Assembly (NCBI GenBank): GCA_018402075.1
Contig: JAGYJP010000003.1
Span: forward strand, 186,001 to 250,000
Length of the DNA: 64,000 nt
Direction of reading: 5' to 3'
DNA from: Candidatus Nanopelagicales bacterium
GTDB taxonomy: Bacteria > Actinomycetota > Actinomycetes > S36-B12
The position numbers were made by a program, and so were the translations under genes. The notes below the pieces were generated by a model that had not been told where the DNA came from, did no database searches, and saw nothing but the letters and a program-made list of their open reading frames with translations. Every line of letters begins with the position of its first letter. Within the stretch, counting starts at the first letter, position 1. This document shows, piece by piece, positions 15,527-24,330 of the stretch.

Positions 15527-16692
15527 GATTCCATCACTTGTGAATTCACTGTCTCAATGGCTGACTGCATTAAGTCTCGTTCTGTTTTAGTGACCTGGTC
15601 ATTGGTGACATGGGCAATGAACGCCGACGCTAACTCCAATGGTGGTGTTTTTTGTGGATCTAGTCGTGAGTTAACCCCGGCATCCGAGTCCAGGTCACCG
15701 GGTGAATTCGTTTCGGGCGTGAATTCAAGGTGCATCACGTGATTAAAGCGCTGGGAGAGACGCTTCATGGCGTTCTCTGGCCTGCGTTGATCGGTAATCT
15801 GGCAACGCACCCACGAATCAGTGTGCACGTCCAGTGAAGAATCCGTCTCCAGAAACTCGATGGTTTCGCGCAATGTCACAAGTGGTGCGGGTTGAGGGAC
15901 AGGTATCACTGTCGTTGTGATCTCACCACGTGGTGGAATATCAATCAGGGTCACACTCTTCACGTGCTTTTCTTCGGAGAACGAATACGGCAGTGGTGAC
16001 CCCGAATACCGAATCACACCTGACTCACTACCAATTACCTGCGCTCCGTGCAGGTGACCCATGGCGGTGTAGTCCACCCCTGAGAAAACCGAAGCAGGAG
16101 CATCGCCGATTCCACCTATTTCCAAATCCCGCTCCGACTCACTAGCCGCTCCACCGGTCACGAATGCGTGCGACACAACCATGGATCGAACAGGACTCCG
16201 GTGAGCAAGGTCGGTGCGAATTCTGTTCATGGCATGGGTCAGCACTGCTGTGTGTGATCGCTTCACACCAAACTCGGCTGCGTGAATATCTGGATGTAAA
16301 TACGGAATTCCGTACACCGCGAGTTCAGTGCCATCAGGTGATGTGATTACTAATGGTTGATCAATAGACTCTGTTGAGGATTGAATGTGTACCCCACTGG
16401 CGGCAAAGAATGTGCCACCGTAGCCCAAGCGCACAGCCGAATCGTGATTTCCCGGAGTGACAAACACCGGACACAACGCACTCAATCCGATCAATGCTTT
16501 TTCAAAGAGCGCAACAGACTCCTGCGGTGGAACTGAACGGTCAAAAATATCGCCGGCAATCACGACTAACTCAATGCCAAGATCCGCAGCTGTATCAATT
16601 AACCAGTCAACAAAGGATTCCTGGTGTTCATGCATGTCCTTGGCAAGGAACTTTCGGCCCAAGTGCCAATCGGATGTATGTAAGACCTTCAC
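15523..16692 (-). CDS. sbcD: Exonuclease subunit SbcD (Mre11-like nuclease)
   Basis: 389 residues of calcineurin-like phosphoesterase. Metal-binding motifs are in order: HTSDWHLGRKF (about 5-15), VIAGDIFDRSVPP, VTPGNHDSAVRLG, VVSHAFV and MGHLHGAQ. The C-terminal part is the less conserved capping region. It supplies the Mn-dependent nuclease activity of SbcCD. The gene is first in the sbcD-sbcC operon and has a dnaB-side neighbour 61 bp away on the same strand. Confidence 0.96.
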   Translation of the reverse strand: MKVLHTSDWHLGRKFLAKDMHEHQESFVDWLIDTAADLGIELVVIAGDIFDRSVPPQESVALFEKALIGLSALCPVFVTPGNHDSAVRLGYGGTFFAASGVHIQSSTESIDQPLVITSPDGTELAVYGIPYLHPDIHAAEFGVKRSHTAVLTHAMNRIRTDLAHRSPVRSMVVSHAFVTGGAASESERDLEIGGIGDAPASVFSGVDYTAMGHLHGAQVIGSESGVIRYSGSPLPYSFSEEKHVKSVTLIDIPPRGEITTTVIPVPQPAPLVTLRETIEFLETDSSLDVHTDSWVRCQITDQRRPENAMKRLSQRFNHVMHLEFTPETNSPGDLDSDAGVNSRLDPQKTPPLELASAFIAHVTNDQVTKTERDLMQSAIETVNSQVMES

Positions 16693-16753
16693 AAGTGAAC
16701 GCTAACTCAGACATCCATATGGGCAGTAATTGCGACAATCAAAGTGATTGACA

Positions 16754-19330
16754 CTAAATGCCATCTCGGGCCATGTCAACAAAACGCGAGTAGTGGCCCT
16801 GGAAAGCTACCGTGATGTTCGCTGTGGGGCCGTTGCGATGCTTGGCAACAATGAAATCAGCTTCACCTGCACGCGGTGATTCACGTTCATAAAAATCTTC
16901 ACGGTGAAGAAGGACAACCATATCCGCATCTTGCTCCAAACTGCCCGACTCGCGAAGGTCTGACAACATGGGTCGTTTGTCTTGGCGTTGTTCGGGACCG
17001 CGGTTGAGCTGCGAGATTGCAATGACGGGAACTTCGAGTTCTTTTGCTAGAAGTTTGAGGGACCGAGAGAATTCGGATACTTCCTGTTGACGACTTTCCA
17101 CCCGCTTACCACTTGTCATGAGTTGCAAGTAATCAACGACAACGAGTTTGAGATTGTGACGCTGCTTGAGTCGGCGGCATTTTGCGCGGATCTCCATGAG
17201 GGTCATGTTGGGTGAATCGTCAATGAACAATGGTGCTTCGCTGACCACGCCCATCTTGTTGGCCATTTTGGCCCAGTCCGCTTCCGTCATGGTTCCAGAA
17301 CGCATATGTTGCAATGACACTTGAGCTTCAGCGGACAACAAGCGCATGACGATTTCATTGCGAGACATTTCGAGCGAGAAAATCACACTGGTGATTCCAT
17401 GTTTGATGGAAGCGTTACGGCAAATATCTAAACCAAGGGTGGAGTTATGGGTGGGAATCATGCTGGAGCCAGCAAGATACATATGCGAAGCATTATCAAC
17501 TTCAATGCACTTCACTGGAACACTGGGAACCGACTCAACTTTTGTGATGAAGCGGGAGCCGTGGCGTGCTGCTGACTTTCCGCGCATGCGCTCTTTTACC
17601 AACATGCTTTTGCGCTCAAGTCTAAAAACGGAATCATGGGTGGTGAAGTTCAGGTTAAATGCAATGGATGAACTCGGTGTGCGACCCTGAACTAACTTTT
17701 TACTCACCGACACTCGGTAGCCCAGACTGGTAATGAGTTCGCGAACTTGCATTGCCAACGTCTCAGACGTACTCGTGAACTGAATGTTTCCAGAGGAAGT
17801 CACGGTTCCGTCAGTGTCAAGGAGCCCGGCCAAGAGTGCCCTGCGCTGACGCTCTGATGCTCGCAGATATGAAAGCGGGATGTGTTTATTCCCGAGCACG
17901 CCCAACTTCCTCAGCAGTGCCTGGACGGATCCGTGATCTTCGTGACAAGCTTGACAACGGATGAATCCGGTTCGGGGACCCCCACAATCGGGGCACGTAG
18001 TGGGAGGCACGGGTTGAGCAATCATCTTGAGTTTTCCGCCACATGACTGTCCGCAGGTCCGCACCCAGGGCAATGCCGGCAGATATTCGACACCACACAC
18101 CATGCAATTACGCGAGGCAACCGGTTCGCGTGCTGGGAGTCGGATTCCAAATCGCAGACCGCCTAGGTCAGGACAGACGTAGCCGTCTGCCTCAACGTTC
18201 ATGACAATCTCCGGATCAGCGCTGGTGAAGTGAGCAGCCGCAGAGGTGCCGTCTCCTAGCCATACACCAAGTGTGTAGGGAGCTATGAGTAACTCCTGTT
18301 GGGGAAGATCAAGGGGAAGTGAATTCGTGACGCTGTGGTTCAACCGAGAATCAGCAGTCTCACACCTGATTGAATTCGCAATCTCCAGAGTTGTAGAGAT
18401 TGCCGGATATATTCCGCCGCGCCGACGCGACGAACGAGTGTGGGTGAGCCATTCGTGTTCCGCATCCGCCACGATGCTCGAGCCATCGCTGAAATGGACT
18501 CGGAAGCACGGACGGTCCTGCCAAGTTTCACTGATTGCACGAACTCGAGTTGGTTTCCCATTGTCGCCGAATACCCAATCGCCAGGCACCAGGTCTCCTT
18601 GAGTGGTCCAACCAGTTGGAGTGGGGATCGGAGTGTCTAACGCCAGAGCTTTCCCAAGCGCGGGACGTGCAGCAAGGATCACCAGTTGTCCGGGATGCAA
18701 ACCGTTAGTGAGCGAATCTAATTCCGCGAAGCCGGTGGGAACGCCCACCATTTCACCGTCGCGATTGGAGATCGCCTCGATTTCATTGAGTGTTCCTTGC
18801 ATGATGTCCGACAGTGGTGCGTAATCCTCTGAGGTGCGGCGTTCGGTGACTTCATAGACCTCGGCTTGGGCGCGATCGACAACGTCATCTACTTCACCTT
18901 GACCGCTGTAGCCCATGTGAACAATACGCGTGCCTGCAGTGACAAGTCGGCGCAGAATTGCCTGCTCACGCACAATGCGCGCGTAATAGTTTGCATTCGC
19001 CGCCGTGGGAACCATGGATACGAGGGTGTGTAAATACGATGCGCCACCAACACGTGAAATTTCACCCACCTTGGTGAGTTCAGACGCAACGGTGACGGCA
19101 TCGGCCGGTTCACCGCGACCATAGAGATCAAGGATGACGTCGTAGAGAGTGGTATGAGATGGCCGATAAAAATCGTCGGCACGCAGTGTCTCGACAACAT
19201 CTGCGATGGCATCTTTGCTGAGCAGCATTGCACCCAGTACGGATTGCTCCGCGGCAATGTCATTGGGTGGGGTGCGGTCTACAGATTCACGCGGTTCCTC
19301 AGGAACGTGTAACTCGGTAACGCTCACCAC
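16754..19330 (-). CDS. dnaB: Replicative DNA helicase DnaB interrupted by an intein
   Basis: 858 residues, of which 456 are helicase extein. The N-terminal domain (about 20-180) contains PPNDIAAEQSVLGAMLL. The RecA-like motor begins FAELDSLTNGLHPGQLVILA and its P-loop ARPALGK is cut after Lys227 by the intein, resuming as STLGLDICRN at Ser630. Walker B (VVVDYLQLM) and the DRESGSLEQDADMV motif follow. Without splicing the P-loop is broken, so helicase activity depends on intein excision. A GTG start at 19330 follows a purine-rich GGGAGAGGG; the next codon is also GTG. DciA at 58 kb is the likely loader. Confidence 0.96.
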   Translation of the reverse strand: MVSVTELHVPEEPRESVDRTPPNDIAAEQSVLGAMLLSKDAIADVVETLRADDFYRPSHTTLYDVILDLYGRGEPADAVTVASELTKVGEISRVGGASYLHTLVSMVPTAANANYYARIVREQAILRRLVTAGTRIVHMGYSGQGEVDDVVDRAQAEVYEVTERRTSEDYAPLSDIMQGTLNEIEAISNRDGEMVGVPTGFAELDSLTNGLHPGQLVILAARPALGKALALDTPIPTPTGWTTQGDLVPGDWVFGDNGKPTRVRAISETWQDRPCFRVHFSDGSSIVADAEHEWLTHTRSSRRRGGIYPAISTTLEIANSIRCETADSRLNHSVTNSLPLDLPQQELLIAPYTLGVWLGDGTSAAAHFTSADPEIVMNVEADGYVCPDLGGLRFGIRLPAREPVASRNCMVCGVEYLPALPWVRTCGQSCGGKLKMIAQPVPPTTCPDCGGPRTGFIRCQACHEDHGSVQALLRKLGVLGNKHIPLSYLRASERQRRALLAGLLDTDGTVTSSGNIQFTSTSETLAMQVRELITSLGYRVSVSKKLVQGRTPSSSIAFNLNFTTHDSVFRLERKSMLVKERMRGKSAARHGSRFITKVESVPSVPVKCIEVDNASHMYLAGSSMIPTHNSTLGLDICRNASIKHGITSVIFSLEMSRNEIVMRLLSAEAQVSLQHMRSGTMTEADWAKMANKMGVVSEAPLFIDDSPNMTLMEIRAKCRRLKQRHNLKLVVVDYLQLMTSGKRVESRQQEVSEFSRSLKLLAKELEVPVIAISQLNRGPEQRQDKRPMLSDLRESGSLEQDADMVVLLHREDFYERESPRAGEADFIVAKHRNGPTANITVAFQGHYSRFVDMARDGI
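17444..18649 (-). mobile_element. Class 3 intein with LAGLIDADG endonuclease in the DnaB P-loop
   Basis: 402 residues (DnaB residues 228-629). The first residue is Ala, not Cys or Ser, so a class 1 mechanism is excluded. All three class 3 residues are seen: Trp294 in block B (DAEHEWLTHTR), Cys608 in block F (VPVKCIEVDNASHMYLAG) and Thr627 in block G (IPTHN before Ser630). Homing endonuclease motifs are TLGVWLGDGTS and LLAGLLDTDGTV. Between them lie eight cysteines in pairs (409/412, 426/430, 446/449, 459/462), which resemble two zinc ribbons. Splicing and homing activity are inferred. Confidence 0.93.
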
Positions 19331-19539
19331 TGACCCTCTCCCGTGCTAAACCCTGACACCACACAGTTAATACCAAGGGTCTGACGTTAGGGACTCTGCG
19401 AACCGGTGTCTATTCACCCTGTGTGCCAAGTTGTGCACCCATTGGGCACTACCTGTGCCAAGTGTGTGGAGAAACTGTGCATCGCTCAGTTATTTTCCCC
19501 GATTTTCTCCTTTTCATGGGCGGGGATCACCCCACATCC

Positions 19540-19548
19540 TGTGGATAA
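19540..19548 (-). promoter_or_regulatory. DnaA box between dnaB and the phosphatase gene
   Basis: TGTGGATAA is an exact match to the DnaA-box consensus (TTATCCACA on the other strand). It lies in the 230-bp divergent gap 19331-19560, about 210 bp upstream of dnaB and 12 bp before the phosphatase start. No other structure was recognised in the gap apart from AT-rich sequence next to ATG 19561. Confidence 0.55.
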
Positions 19549-19560
19549 AAAATAATTCCC

Positions 19561-20109
19561 ATGGTTAGAGTTCCCCCTATGGTCACTATCAATCCCTACC
19601 GAATCACCACCGTATGTTTGGGCAATATCTGCCGATCTCCCATGGCAGAGGTGGTACTGCAAGAGCGCATTCGCCAAGCGGGGTTTGCGGATCTGGTGCA
19701 GGTGGATTCCGCGGGAACCGGTGATTGGCATATTGGATATCCAGCCGATGAACGTGCTCAGGGGGAACTAGCCCGAAGTGGTTATGCGCCGGCAAAAGGA
19801 CATAAGGCACGTCAAATCAATTACACCTGGATGTCCGAGTTGGATTTGATTGTGGCAATGGACTCGAGCAACTACACCAATGTCCAAGAAATTATTGAAC
19901 AATCCGGCCACCGCCCTGAGTTGATGATGTTCCGGTCATTTGATCCTGACCTTGCCCACCTAGACGCCCCACACCCCGAACTTGATGTTCCCGATCCCTA
20001 CTACGGAACCGGCGATGGCTTCACCGATGTCCTGAACATGATCGAGCGGGCAACCAGCGGATTAATTTCCCAGTTGCCCGCTCGATTAGATCAGCGTACT
20101 AATTCATAA
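19561..20109 (+). CDS. Low-molecular-weight protein tyrosine phosphatase
   Basis: 182 residues from ATG 19561; ATG 19579 would also work and gives a more usual length. The P-loop VCLGNICRSP has the CX5R signature (Cys19, Arg25), followed by MAEVVLQERI; the general-acid Asp is in the late motif DVPDPYYG. Family members dephosphorylate tyrosine on proteins, including kinases that control exopolysaccharide. No kinase partner is adjacent. An AT-rich AAAAAATAAT directly before ATG 19561 suggests a leaderless transcript. Confidence 0.9.
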   Translation: MVRVPPMVTINPYRITTVCLGNICRSPMAEVVLQERIRQAGFADLVQVDSAGTGDWHIGYPADERAQGELARSGYAPAKGHKARQINYTWMSELDLIVAMDSSNYTNVQEIIEQSGHRPELMMFRSFDPDLAHLDAPHPELDVPDPYYGTGDGFTDVLNMIERATSGLISQLPARLDQRTNS

Positions 20110-20115
20110 CGTGAA

Positions 20116-20841
20116 CTAGCTAGGGCGAAGTACTTCACCGTCATTGGAAAGGCGACGGTAGGCAAGTGCATCAGCCAAGTAGGTAAATGCCGAAATAAAC
20201 ACGTTGATCAGTACTGCGAGAATCGAACCAACAATCAACAGGATTGCCGTGAGTGCCCCGGCCCCCGAATCACCCGCAGCCACACCAAAGATTGCCTGGA
20301 TGGCCAAACTCACAACAACGAGTGCAGCAGTTGCGCCGAACAGAACAATGCGCAATCCAATGTATCGCCAGAACGCAGTGGTGATGAGTTCCCAACTGCG
20401 TGCAAGCGCAGCAAAACCGGTCATGCCGGGGTTGCCGATCAACGCAAAGGGGAATAGTGCGAACATAAATGCGAAGATCAAACCGGGAATGATAAAGGCA
20501 AATAGACCGGTGACCACAATCCCGATGTACACCGCACCTGCGACCAGAAACCACCAGAAGCGATCGGAGCGAAACAGAACACTTAATGAAGGTTTGGCGC
20601 CTTCGCTTGCATTGTAGGCATTGCGAAGAATTCCGAGGAATACATAAAAGTACCCCAGGACACCAATCAAAATCACGATAGCACCCAGTACCGGAATGGC
20701 CACTGCTGCGGCAATTCCAATACCAACAATGATCGTCGGAACAAGAATTCCGACAACAATCACTAACAACCAATTCCAGTAATGGCGTTTGGTCAGGCTC
20801 CAAGCTTCATCTAGTACTTCAGCAATATTCAAACTGCTCAT
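20116..20841 (-). CDS. Multi-pass membrane protein of unknown function
   Basis: 241 residues with about six hydrophobic helices. The opening MSSLNIAEVLDEAWSLTKRH followed by paired membrane helices resembles the YciC/glycerophosphodiesterase membrane-domain proteins often found in Actinobacteria. No catalytic motif is visible. It is convergent with the phosphatase gene (6 bp apart) and lies downstream of the ribosomal-protein operon terminator on the same strand, so it probably has its own promoter in 20842-20980. Confidence 0.7.
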   Translation of the reverse strand: MSSLNIAEVLDEAWSLTKRHYWNWLLVIVVGILVPTIIVGIGIAAAVAIPVLGAIVILIGVLGYFYVFLGILRNAYNASEGAKPSLSVLFRSDRFWWFLVAGAVYIGIVVTGLFAFIIPGLIFAFMFALFPFALIGNPGMTGFAALARSWELITTAFWRYIGLRIVLFGATAALVVVSLAIQAIFGVAAGDSGAGALTAILLIVGSILAVLINVFISAFTYLADALAYRRLSNDGEVLRPS

Positions 20842-20980
20842 GACGTGCTCTCCCTCAGAAATCGCGGTATCCCACAGCTTGTGGGATTTTCATCACCCCA
20901 AGCCTGTCCTATTTATGTGGATTTCTCTGTATTGAAAAGGTGTTTCGGACAATAAACATCTGAATTAATGAATAAATAAT

Positions 20981-21010
20981 AGTGGGGCTGCTCAACTGAG
21001 CAACCCCACT
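20981..21010 (-). terminator. Terminator of the rpsF-ssb-rpsR-rplI operon
   Basis: AGTGGGG and CCCCACT form the outer stem and GCTCA/TGAGC the inner stem, with a 2-nt bulge on each side. Read on the minus strand it is followed by ATTATTTATTCATT. It sits 19 bp after the rplI stop. Confidence 0.75.
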
Positions 21011-21029
21011 TTACGCATTTAGCGATTCT

Positions 21030-21476
21030 TTAGCCTGCGGAAACCTCAAAGGAAACCTTGGCGGTGACGCCCGGGTGAACTTCAACCGTTGCATTGTGCT
21101 TGCCAACAGTTTTAATCGCTTTGGACAAAGTGACCTTGCGTTTGTCAATGGAAATGCCGCCAGCGGTCTTCACTGCCTGAGCCACATCAGATGCGGTCAC
21201 TGAACCAAAGAGTTTGCCGGTCTCGCCTGCCTTGGCAGGGACAACAATTGTCATGGTTTCTAGTGCTTGCTTGACTTCATTGGCATGGTCGCGGTCACGA
21301 ATCTCCCGCACTTTCTGGGCACGCTTGATTGACGTGACCTGCTTTTCGCCGCCACGGGTCCAGCCAATGGCATAGCCACGTGGAAGAAGGTAGTTGCGGC
21401 CGTAACCGTCCTTGACCTCAACAATGTCTCCTGGGTTACCGAGACCACTAACTTCTTGGGTGAGAATGAGTTTCAT
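21030..21476 (-). CDS. rplI: Ribosomal protein bL9
   Basis: 148 residues, the normal length. It starts MKLILTQEVSGLGNPGDIVEVKDGYGRNYL, with the N-terminal RNA-binding domain signature GxxGDxxxVKdGYgRNyL, and has the connecting helix and C-terminal domain (about 80-148). It binds domain V of 23S rRNA. It is the last gene of the rpsF-ssb-rpsR-rplI operon and is followed by a hairpin terminator. Confidence 0.98.
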   Translation of the reverse strand: MKLILTQEVSGLGNPGDIVEVKDGYGRNYLLPRGYAIGWTRGGEKQVTSIKRAQKVREIRDRDHANEVKQALETMTIVVPAKAGETGKLFGSVTASDVAQAVKTAGGISIDKRKVTLSKAIKTVGKHNATVEVHPGVTAKVSFEVSAG

Positions 21477-21490
21477 GTCAGTTCCCTCTC

Positions 21491-21751
21491 TTAGCGTGTT
21501 GCCGCTGAGTAGGGAAGAAGTGCCATTTCACGGGCATTCTTCACGGCCATTGCTACATCGCGCTGATGCTGCGTGCAGTTGCCGGTCACCCGACGTGCAC
21601 GGATCTTGCCGCGATCAGAAATGAATTTGCGCAGCAAGTTCACATCTTTGTAGTCAAGTCCCTTGACTTCTTTTTTACAGAAGGCGCAGGCCTTGGCCTT
21701 GACCATCTTGTTCTTGTCCAACATTGGTTGGCGCTTGTTATCGCGTGCCAT
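21491..21751 (-). CDS. rpsR: Ribosomal protein bS18
   Basis: 86 residues containing [36 protein letters not shown] and [19 protein letters not shown]. The Cys/His set (CxxC ... CxxH) indicates the zinc-binding C+ form of S18. The protein pairs with S6 in the 30S platform, fitting the operon with rpsF. Because it keeps the zinc ligands, it should be the housekeeping paralogue in a zinc-replete cell. Confidence 0.98.
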   Translation of the reverse strand: MARDNKRQPMLDKNKMVKAKACAFCKKEVKGLDYKDVNLLRKFISDRGKIRARRVTGNCTQHQRDVAMAVKNAREMALLPYSAATR

Positions 21752-21790
21752 TAATAGCTCCTTGTTAATGATTGAAAAATTTGTGATTTA

Positions 21791-22270
21791 TTAGAAGGGG
21801 GGTTCGTCAAAGTTCGCTGCCGGTGCACCGGTTGCCCATGGATCGTCGGCTGGTTCAGTGGTGCCGCCTCCTTGGCCACCGCCGGAGAATCCACCGTCTG
21901 AGCGCTGAACTCGATTGACCTTCGCTGTTGCATAACGCAATGCGGGACCAACATCTTCGACTTCAACTTCCATTACGGTGCGCTTCTCACCCTCGCGGGT
22001 TTCATACGAACGTTGCTTCAACTTGCCAGAAACAATGACTCTTGTGCCCTTGGTGAGCGACTCGGCAACGTTTTCAGCGTATTGACGCCAGACACTGCAA
22101 CGAAGGTAGGTCGGATCTCCGTCCTTCCATTCATTTGTTGTCTTGTCCAAGTAACGTGAACTGGTTGCAACCGTGAAAGAGGCAACAGCGGCACCACTCG
22201 GGGTGAAACGCAGTTCGGGATCGTTGGTCAAGTTCCCAACAACCGTCACATTGATATCCCCGGCAGCCAC
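21791..22270 (-). CDS. ssb: Single-stranded DNA-binding protein
   Basis: 159 residues. The OB-fold (about 1-110) starts [20 protein letters not shown] and includes [11 protein letters not shown] Gly-rich linker follows, then an acidic tip FDEPPF that docks partner proteins. It coats single-stranded DNA at the fork. The GTG or ATG start overlaps the last base of the rpsF stop codon, so translation is coupled within the ribosomal operon, the usual bacterial arrangement. Confidence 0.98.
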   Translation of the reverse strand: MAAGDINVTVVGNLTNDPELRFTPSGAAVASFTVATSSRYLDKTTNEWKDGDPTYLRCSVWRQYAENVAESLTKGTRVIVSGKLKQRSYETREGEKRTVMEVEVEDVGPALRYATAKVNRVQRSDGGFSGGGQGGGTTEPADDPWATGAPAANFDEPPF

Positions 22271-22578
22271 TAGCTCACCTTTTCGGCGACTGACCAGTTA
22301 GGGCGCAGCACCTTGGTCCGCATGACAGCTTCATTGAGGGAGAGTTGACGATCCAACTCAGCGACTGCCTCGGGGGTAGACGTCAGTTCAATGACCGCGT
22401 AGTAACCCTCCGACTTGTGAGCGATCTCGTAAGCAAAGCGACGCTTGCCCCACAGATCAACTTTTTCTACGGAACCACCATCGGCCTTGATGACATTAAG
22501 GAATGCATCGAGACTGGGGGCAATTGTTTTTTCATCGAGTTCAGGGTCGAGAATGACCATGACTTCATATTTACGCAT
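22270..22578 (-). CDS. rpsF: Ribosomal protein bS6
   Basis: 102 residues, beginning [19 protein letters not shown] and containing the conserved [21 protein letters not shown]. It is a ferredoxin-like 30S protein that binds S18. First gene of the operon; a GGAGG-type ribosome site lies close upstream (complement of cctcc at about 22590). The 5' flank (22579-22798) also carries TATCCACA at 22660, one base off a DnaA box. Confidence 0.97.
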   Translation of the reverse strand: MRKYEVMVILDPELDEKTIAPSLDAFLNVIKADGGSVEKVDLWGKRRFAYEIAHKSEGYYAVIELTSTPEAVAELDRQLSLNEAVMRTKVLRPNWSVAEKVS

Positions 22579-22771
22579 GAATTAACCCACCTCCTTCGGA
22601 CTAAACGGCCACGGTCGATCCGTGACAGGAGGGTTTCTGCCCCCGTAGGTTACCTGTATCCACAGATTCAAACTTCGCTGCCCCCAGATACACATTCCGC
22701 ACCGGCCCCTACCTTTTGGTAATCCCCCGAGGAATCATGCAGAAATGTCCATTACGGCGGCTTCACCCAAT

Positions 22772-22791
22772 TGGTACCGAAAGTGGTACCG
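22772..22791. promoter_or_regulatory. Putative VapB operator (two TGGTACCG repeats)
   Basis: TGGTACCG occurs at 22772-22779 and 22784-22791, 12 bp apart, each centred on the palindrome GGTACC. The pair sits just before the antitoxin start at 22799. Tandem short repeats about one helical turn apart are the usual binding pattern of ribbon-helix-helix antitoxins, so autoregulation is likely. Confidence 0.55.
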
Positions 22792-22798
22792 TTTCCCT

Positions 22799-23077
22799 AT
22801 GGGCATGAACCTGCGACTACCTGATGAACTCGCCTACCAACTTCGTTCTTTGGCCAAGGAGACCGGGAAGTCGCAGCAGGTACTGATCCGAGACGCCATC
22901 GGGATGTACCTGCGGGATTACCAACTTCAGGCCTACCCGCCGGAGATTCGACACGCGATCACGCCAGCTTCACGGCTGTTGAGCGAGATTCTTGGTGAGT
23001 TACCGCCGCCCACGGGGTGGTCCGGAGAAAAGTCGATTGTGGAGACCATCCGAGAAGACCGCGACAGCCGCGGTTAA
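22799..23077 (+). CDS. vapB: Ribbon-helix-helix antitoxin (VapB-like)
   Basis: 92 residues from ATG 22799. The start MGMNLRLPDELAYQLRSLA with the following helices KETGKSQQVLIRDAIGMYL is a CopG/RHH DNA-binding fold. The C-terminal half (about 50-92), with PPPTGWSGEKSIVETIREDR, would wrap the toxin. It lies 40 bp upstream of the PIN-domain gene, and the repeats before it look like its own operator. The reading frame extends further upstream, but those codons cover the operator. Confidence 0.82.
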   Translation: MGMNLRLPDELAYQLRSLAKETGKSQQVLIRDAIGMYLRDYQLQAYPPEIRHAITPASRLLSEILGELPPPTGWSGEKSIVETIREDRDSRG

Positions 23078-23117
23078 TGCCTTGAACTCGGCTGGCATCA
23101 CGAACTCGGCTCGCACC

Positions 23118-23504
23118 ATGAAAACTTATGTCGATACAAATGTATTGGTAGGGAGTGTGACCCATGCCAATATCCGAGCTCAACTTTACGCACTCGCCGA
23201 GATAGCCGCGCGCAGTAATACTCCTTTGGTCACAAGCGAACTGACGGTGGTGGAACTGAGTCGGACGCTCATCCGTGAAGGGAAGTCCGGAATGACCCCG
23301 GAACTTAACCTCTTTGCCGGCTGCGAACTCGTGGCACCCCGACCCCTAGTTCTCCGACTCGCCTCAGAACTGCCCGTCCGGCACCTCAAGACTTTGGACT
23401 CCATTCACCTTGCCAGCGCACTTATCAGCGGCTGCAAGTCGGTAGTCACCCAAGACAAACAGTTTGCTCGGGCCTGCCACGAAGTTGGTTTACGTACTCT
23501 GTAA
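23118..23504 (+). CDS. vapC: PIN-domain ribonuclease toxin (VapC-like)
   Basis: 128 residues from ATG 23118. Acidic PIN residues are visible in MKTYVDTNVLVG (Asp6), SELTVVELSRTL (Glu), LDSIHLASAL (Asp) and VVTQDKQF (Asp), as in Mg-dependent VapC RNases. An open frame reaches further upstream (22992), but that part overlaps vapB in another frame and lacks PIN sequence. Targets of VapC are usually tRNA or rRNA; here unknown. The direct repeat GAACTCGGCT (23085 and 23103) lies in the short vapB-vapC gap. Confidence 0.85.
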   Translation: MKTYVDTNVLVGSVTHANIRAQLYALAEIAARSNTPLVTSELTVVELSRTLIREGKSGMTPELNLFAGCELVAPRPLVLRLASELPVRHLKTLDSIHLASALISGCKSVVTQDKQFARACHEVGLRTL

Positions 23505-23550
23505 GCGCGGGTTAATCGGATGGGAACGAGCGGCGCATAGGCTTGCGTCC

Positions 23551-24330
23551 GTGCGGATTGCTACCTGGAATGTGAACTCGATCGGGGCCCGAATTGACCG
23601 GGTGGTGGAGTGGTTGGAGAGCGCCCAGCCTGATGTTGTGGCATTGCAGGAATTGAAATGCACCGACGAAGCCTTCCCGCACCTGCCGATTCAGGCGGCC
23701 GGATATGAAGCCGTGACGCACGGCACCGGTCGGTGGAATGGGGTCGCGATCCTGACCAAGGTCGGCGCTACCGATGTAGTTCGCGGGTTGGTTGGTCAAC
23801 CTGAATATGAAGGTGCTGCCGAGCCTCGCGCAATTGGTGCCACCTGCGGTGGTGTTCGAGTGTGGAGTTTGTACTGCCCGAATGGTCGCGAGCCCGGGCA
23901 CGACCACTACAACTACAAGTTGGAATGGTTTAAGGCATTAAATGCAACGGTCGAGTCAGAGATCGCAGCAAATCCTGAACAGCCATTTGCTGCTATCGGT
24001 GACTACAACATTGCACCGACCGATGCTGACGTGTGGGATATTTCTCAGTTTGCTGATTCAACGCATGTGACCGCTGCGGAACGGTCTGCGCTTACAGATC
24101 TTTCCAACCTTGGGCTAAGTGAGGTGATGCCGCGCGCATTGAAGGGCGAGCCATTCACATTCTGGGATTACCGCAATGGTTCATTTCACCGTGGTTGGGG
24201 AATGCGAATTGATTTGGTCTATGGCAATACTGCATTTAATGCACGAGTCACTGATGCCTATGTTGATCGAGACGCACGCAAAGGTAAGGGCGCATCCGAT
24301 CACGCTCCGGTGGTTGTTGATCTCACATGA
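23551..24330 (+). CDS. xthA: Exodeoxyribonuclease III (AP endonuclease)
   Basis: 259 residues from GTG 23551, giving the standard start VRIATWNVNSIGARIDRVVEW. Motifs are VVALQELKCTDEAFP (catalytic Glu), IGDYNIAPTDADVWD, and near the end GKGASDHAPVVVDL (catalytic Asp-His). It acts in base-excision repair on abasic sites. The longer open frame from 23464 overlaps vapC and adds no homologous sequence. The stop overlaps the next gene's ATG (ATGA). Confidence 0.93.
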   Translation: MRIATWNVNSIGARIDRVVEWLESAQPDVVALQELKCTDEAFPHLPIQAAGYEAVTHGTGRWNGVAILTKVGATDVVRGLVGQPEYEGAAEPRAIGATCGGVRVWSLYCPNGREPGHDHYNYKLEWFKALNATVESEIAANPEQPFAAIGDYNIAPTDADVWDISQFADSTHVTAAERSALTDLSNLGLSEVMPRALKGEPFTFWDYRNGSFHRGWGMRIDLVYGNTAFNARVTDAYVDRDARKGKGASDHAPVVVDLT

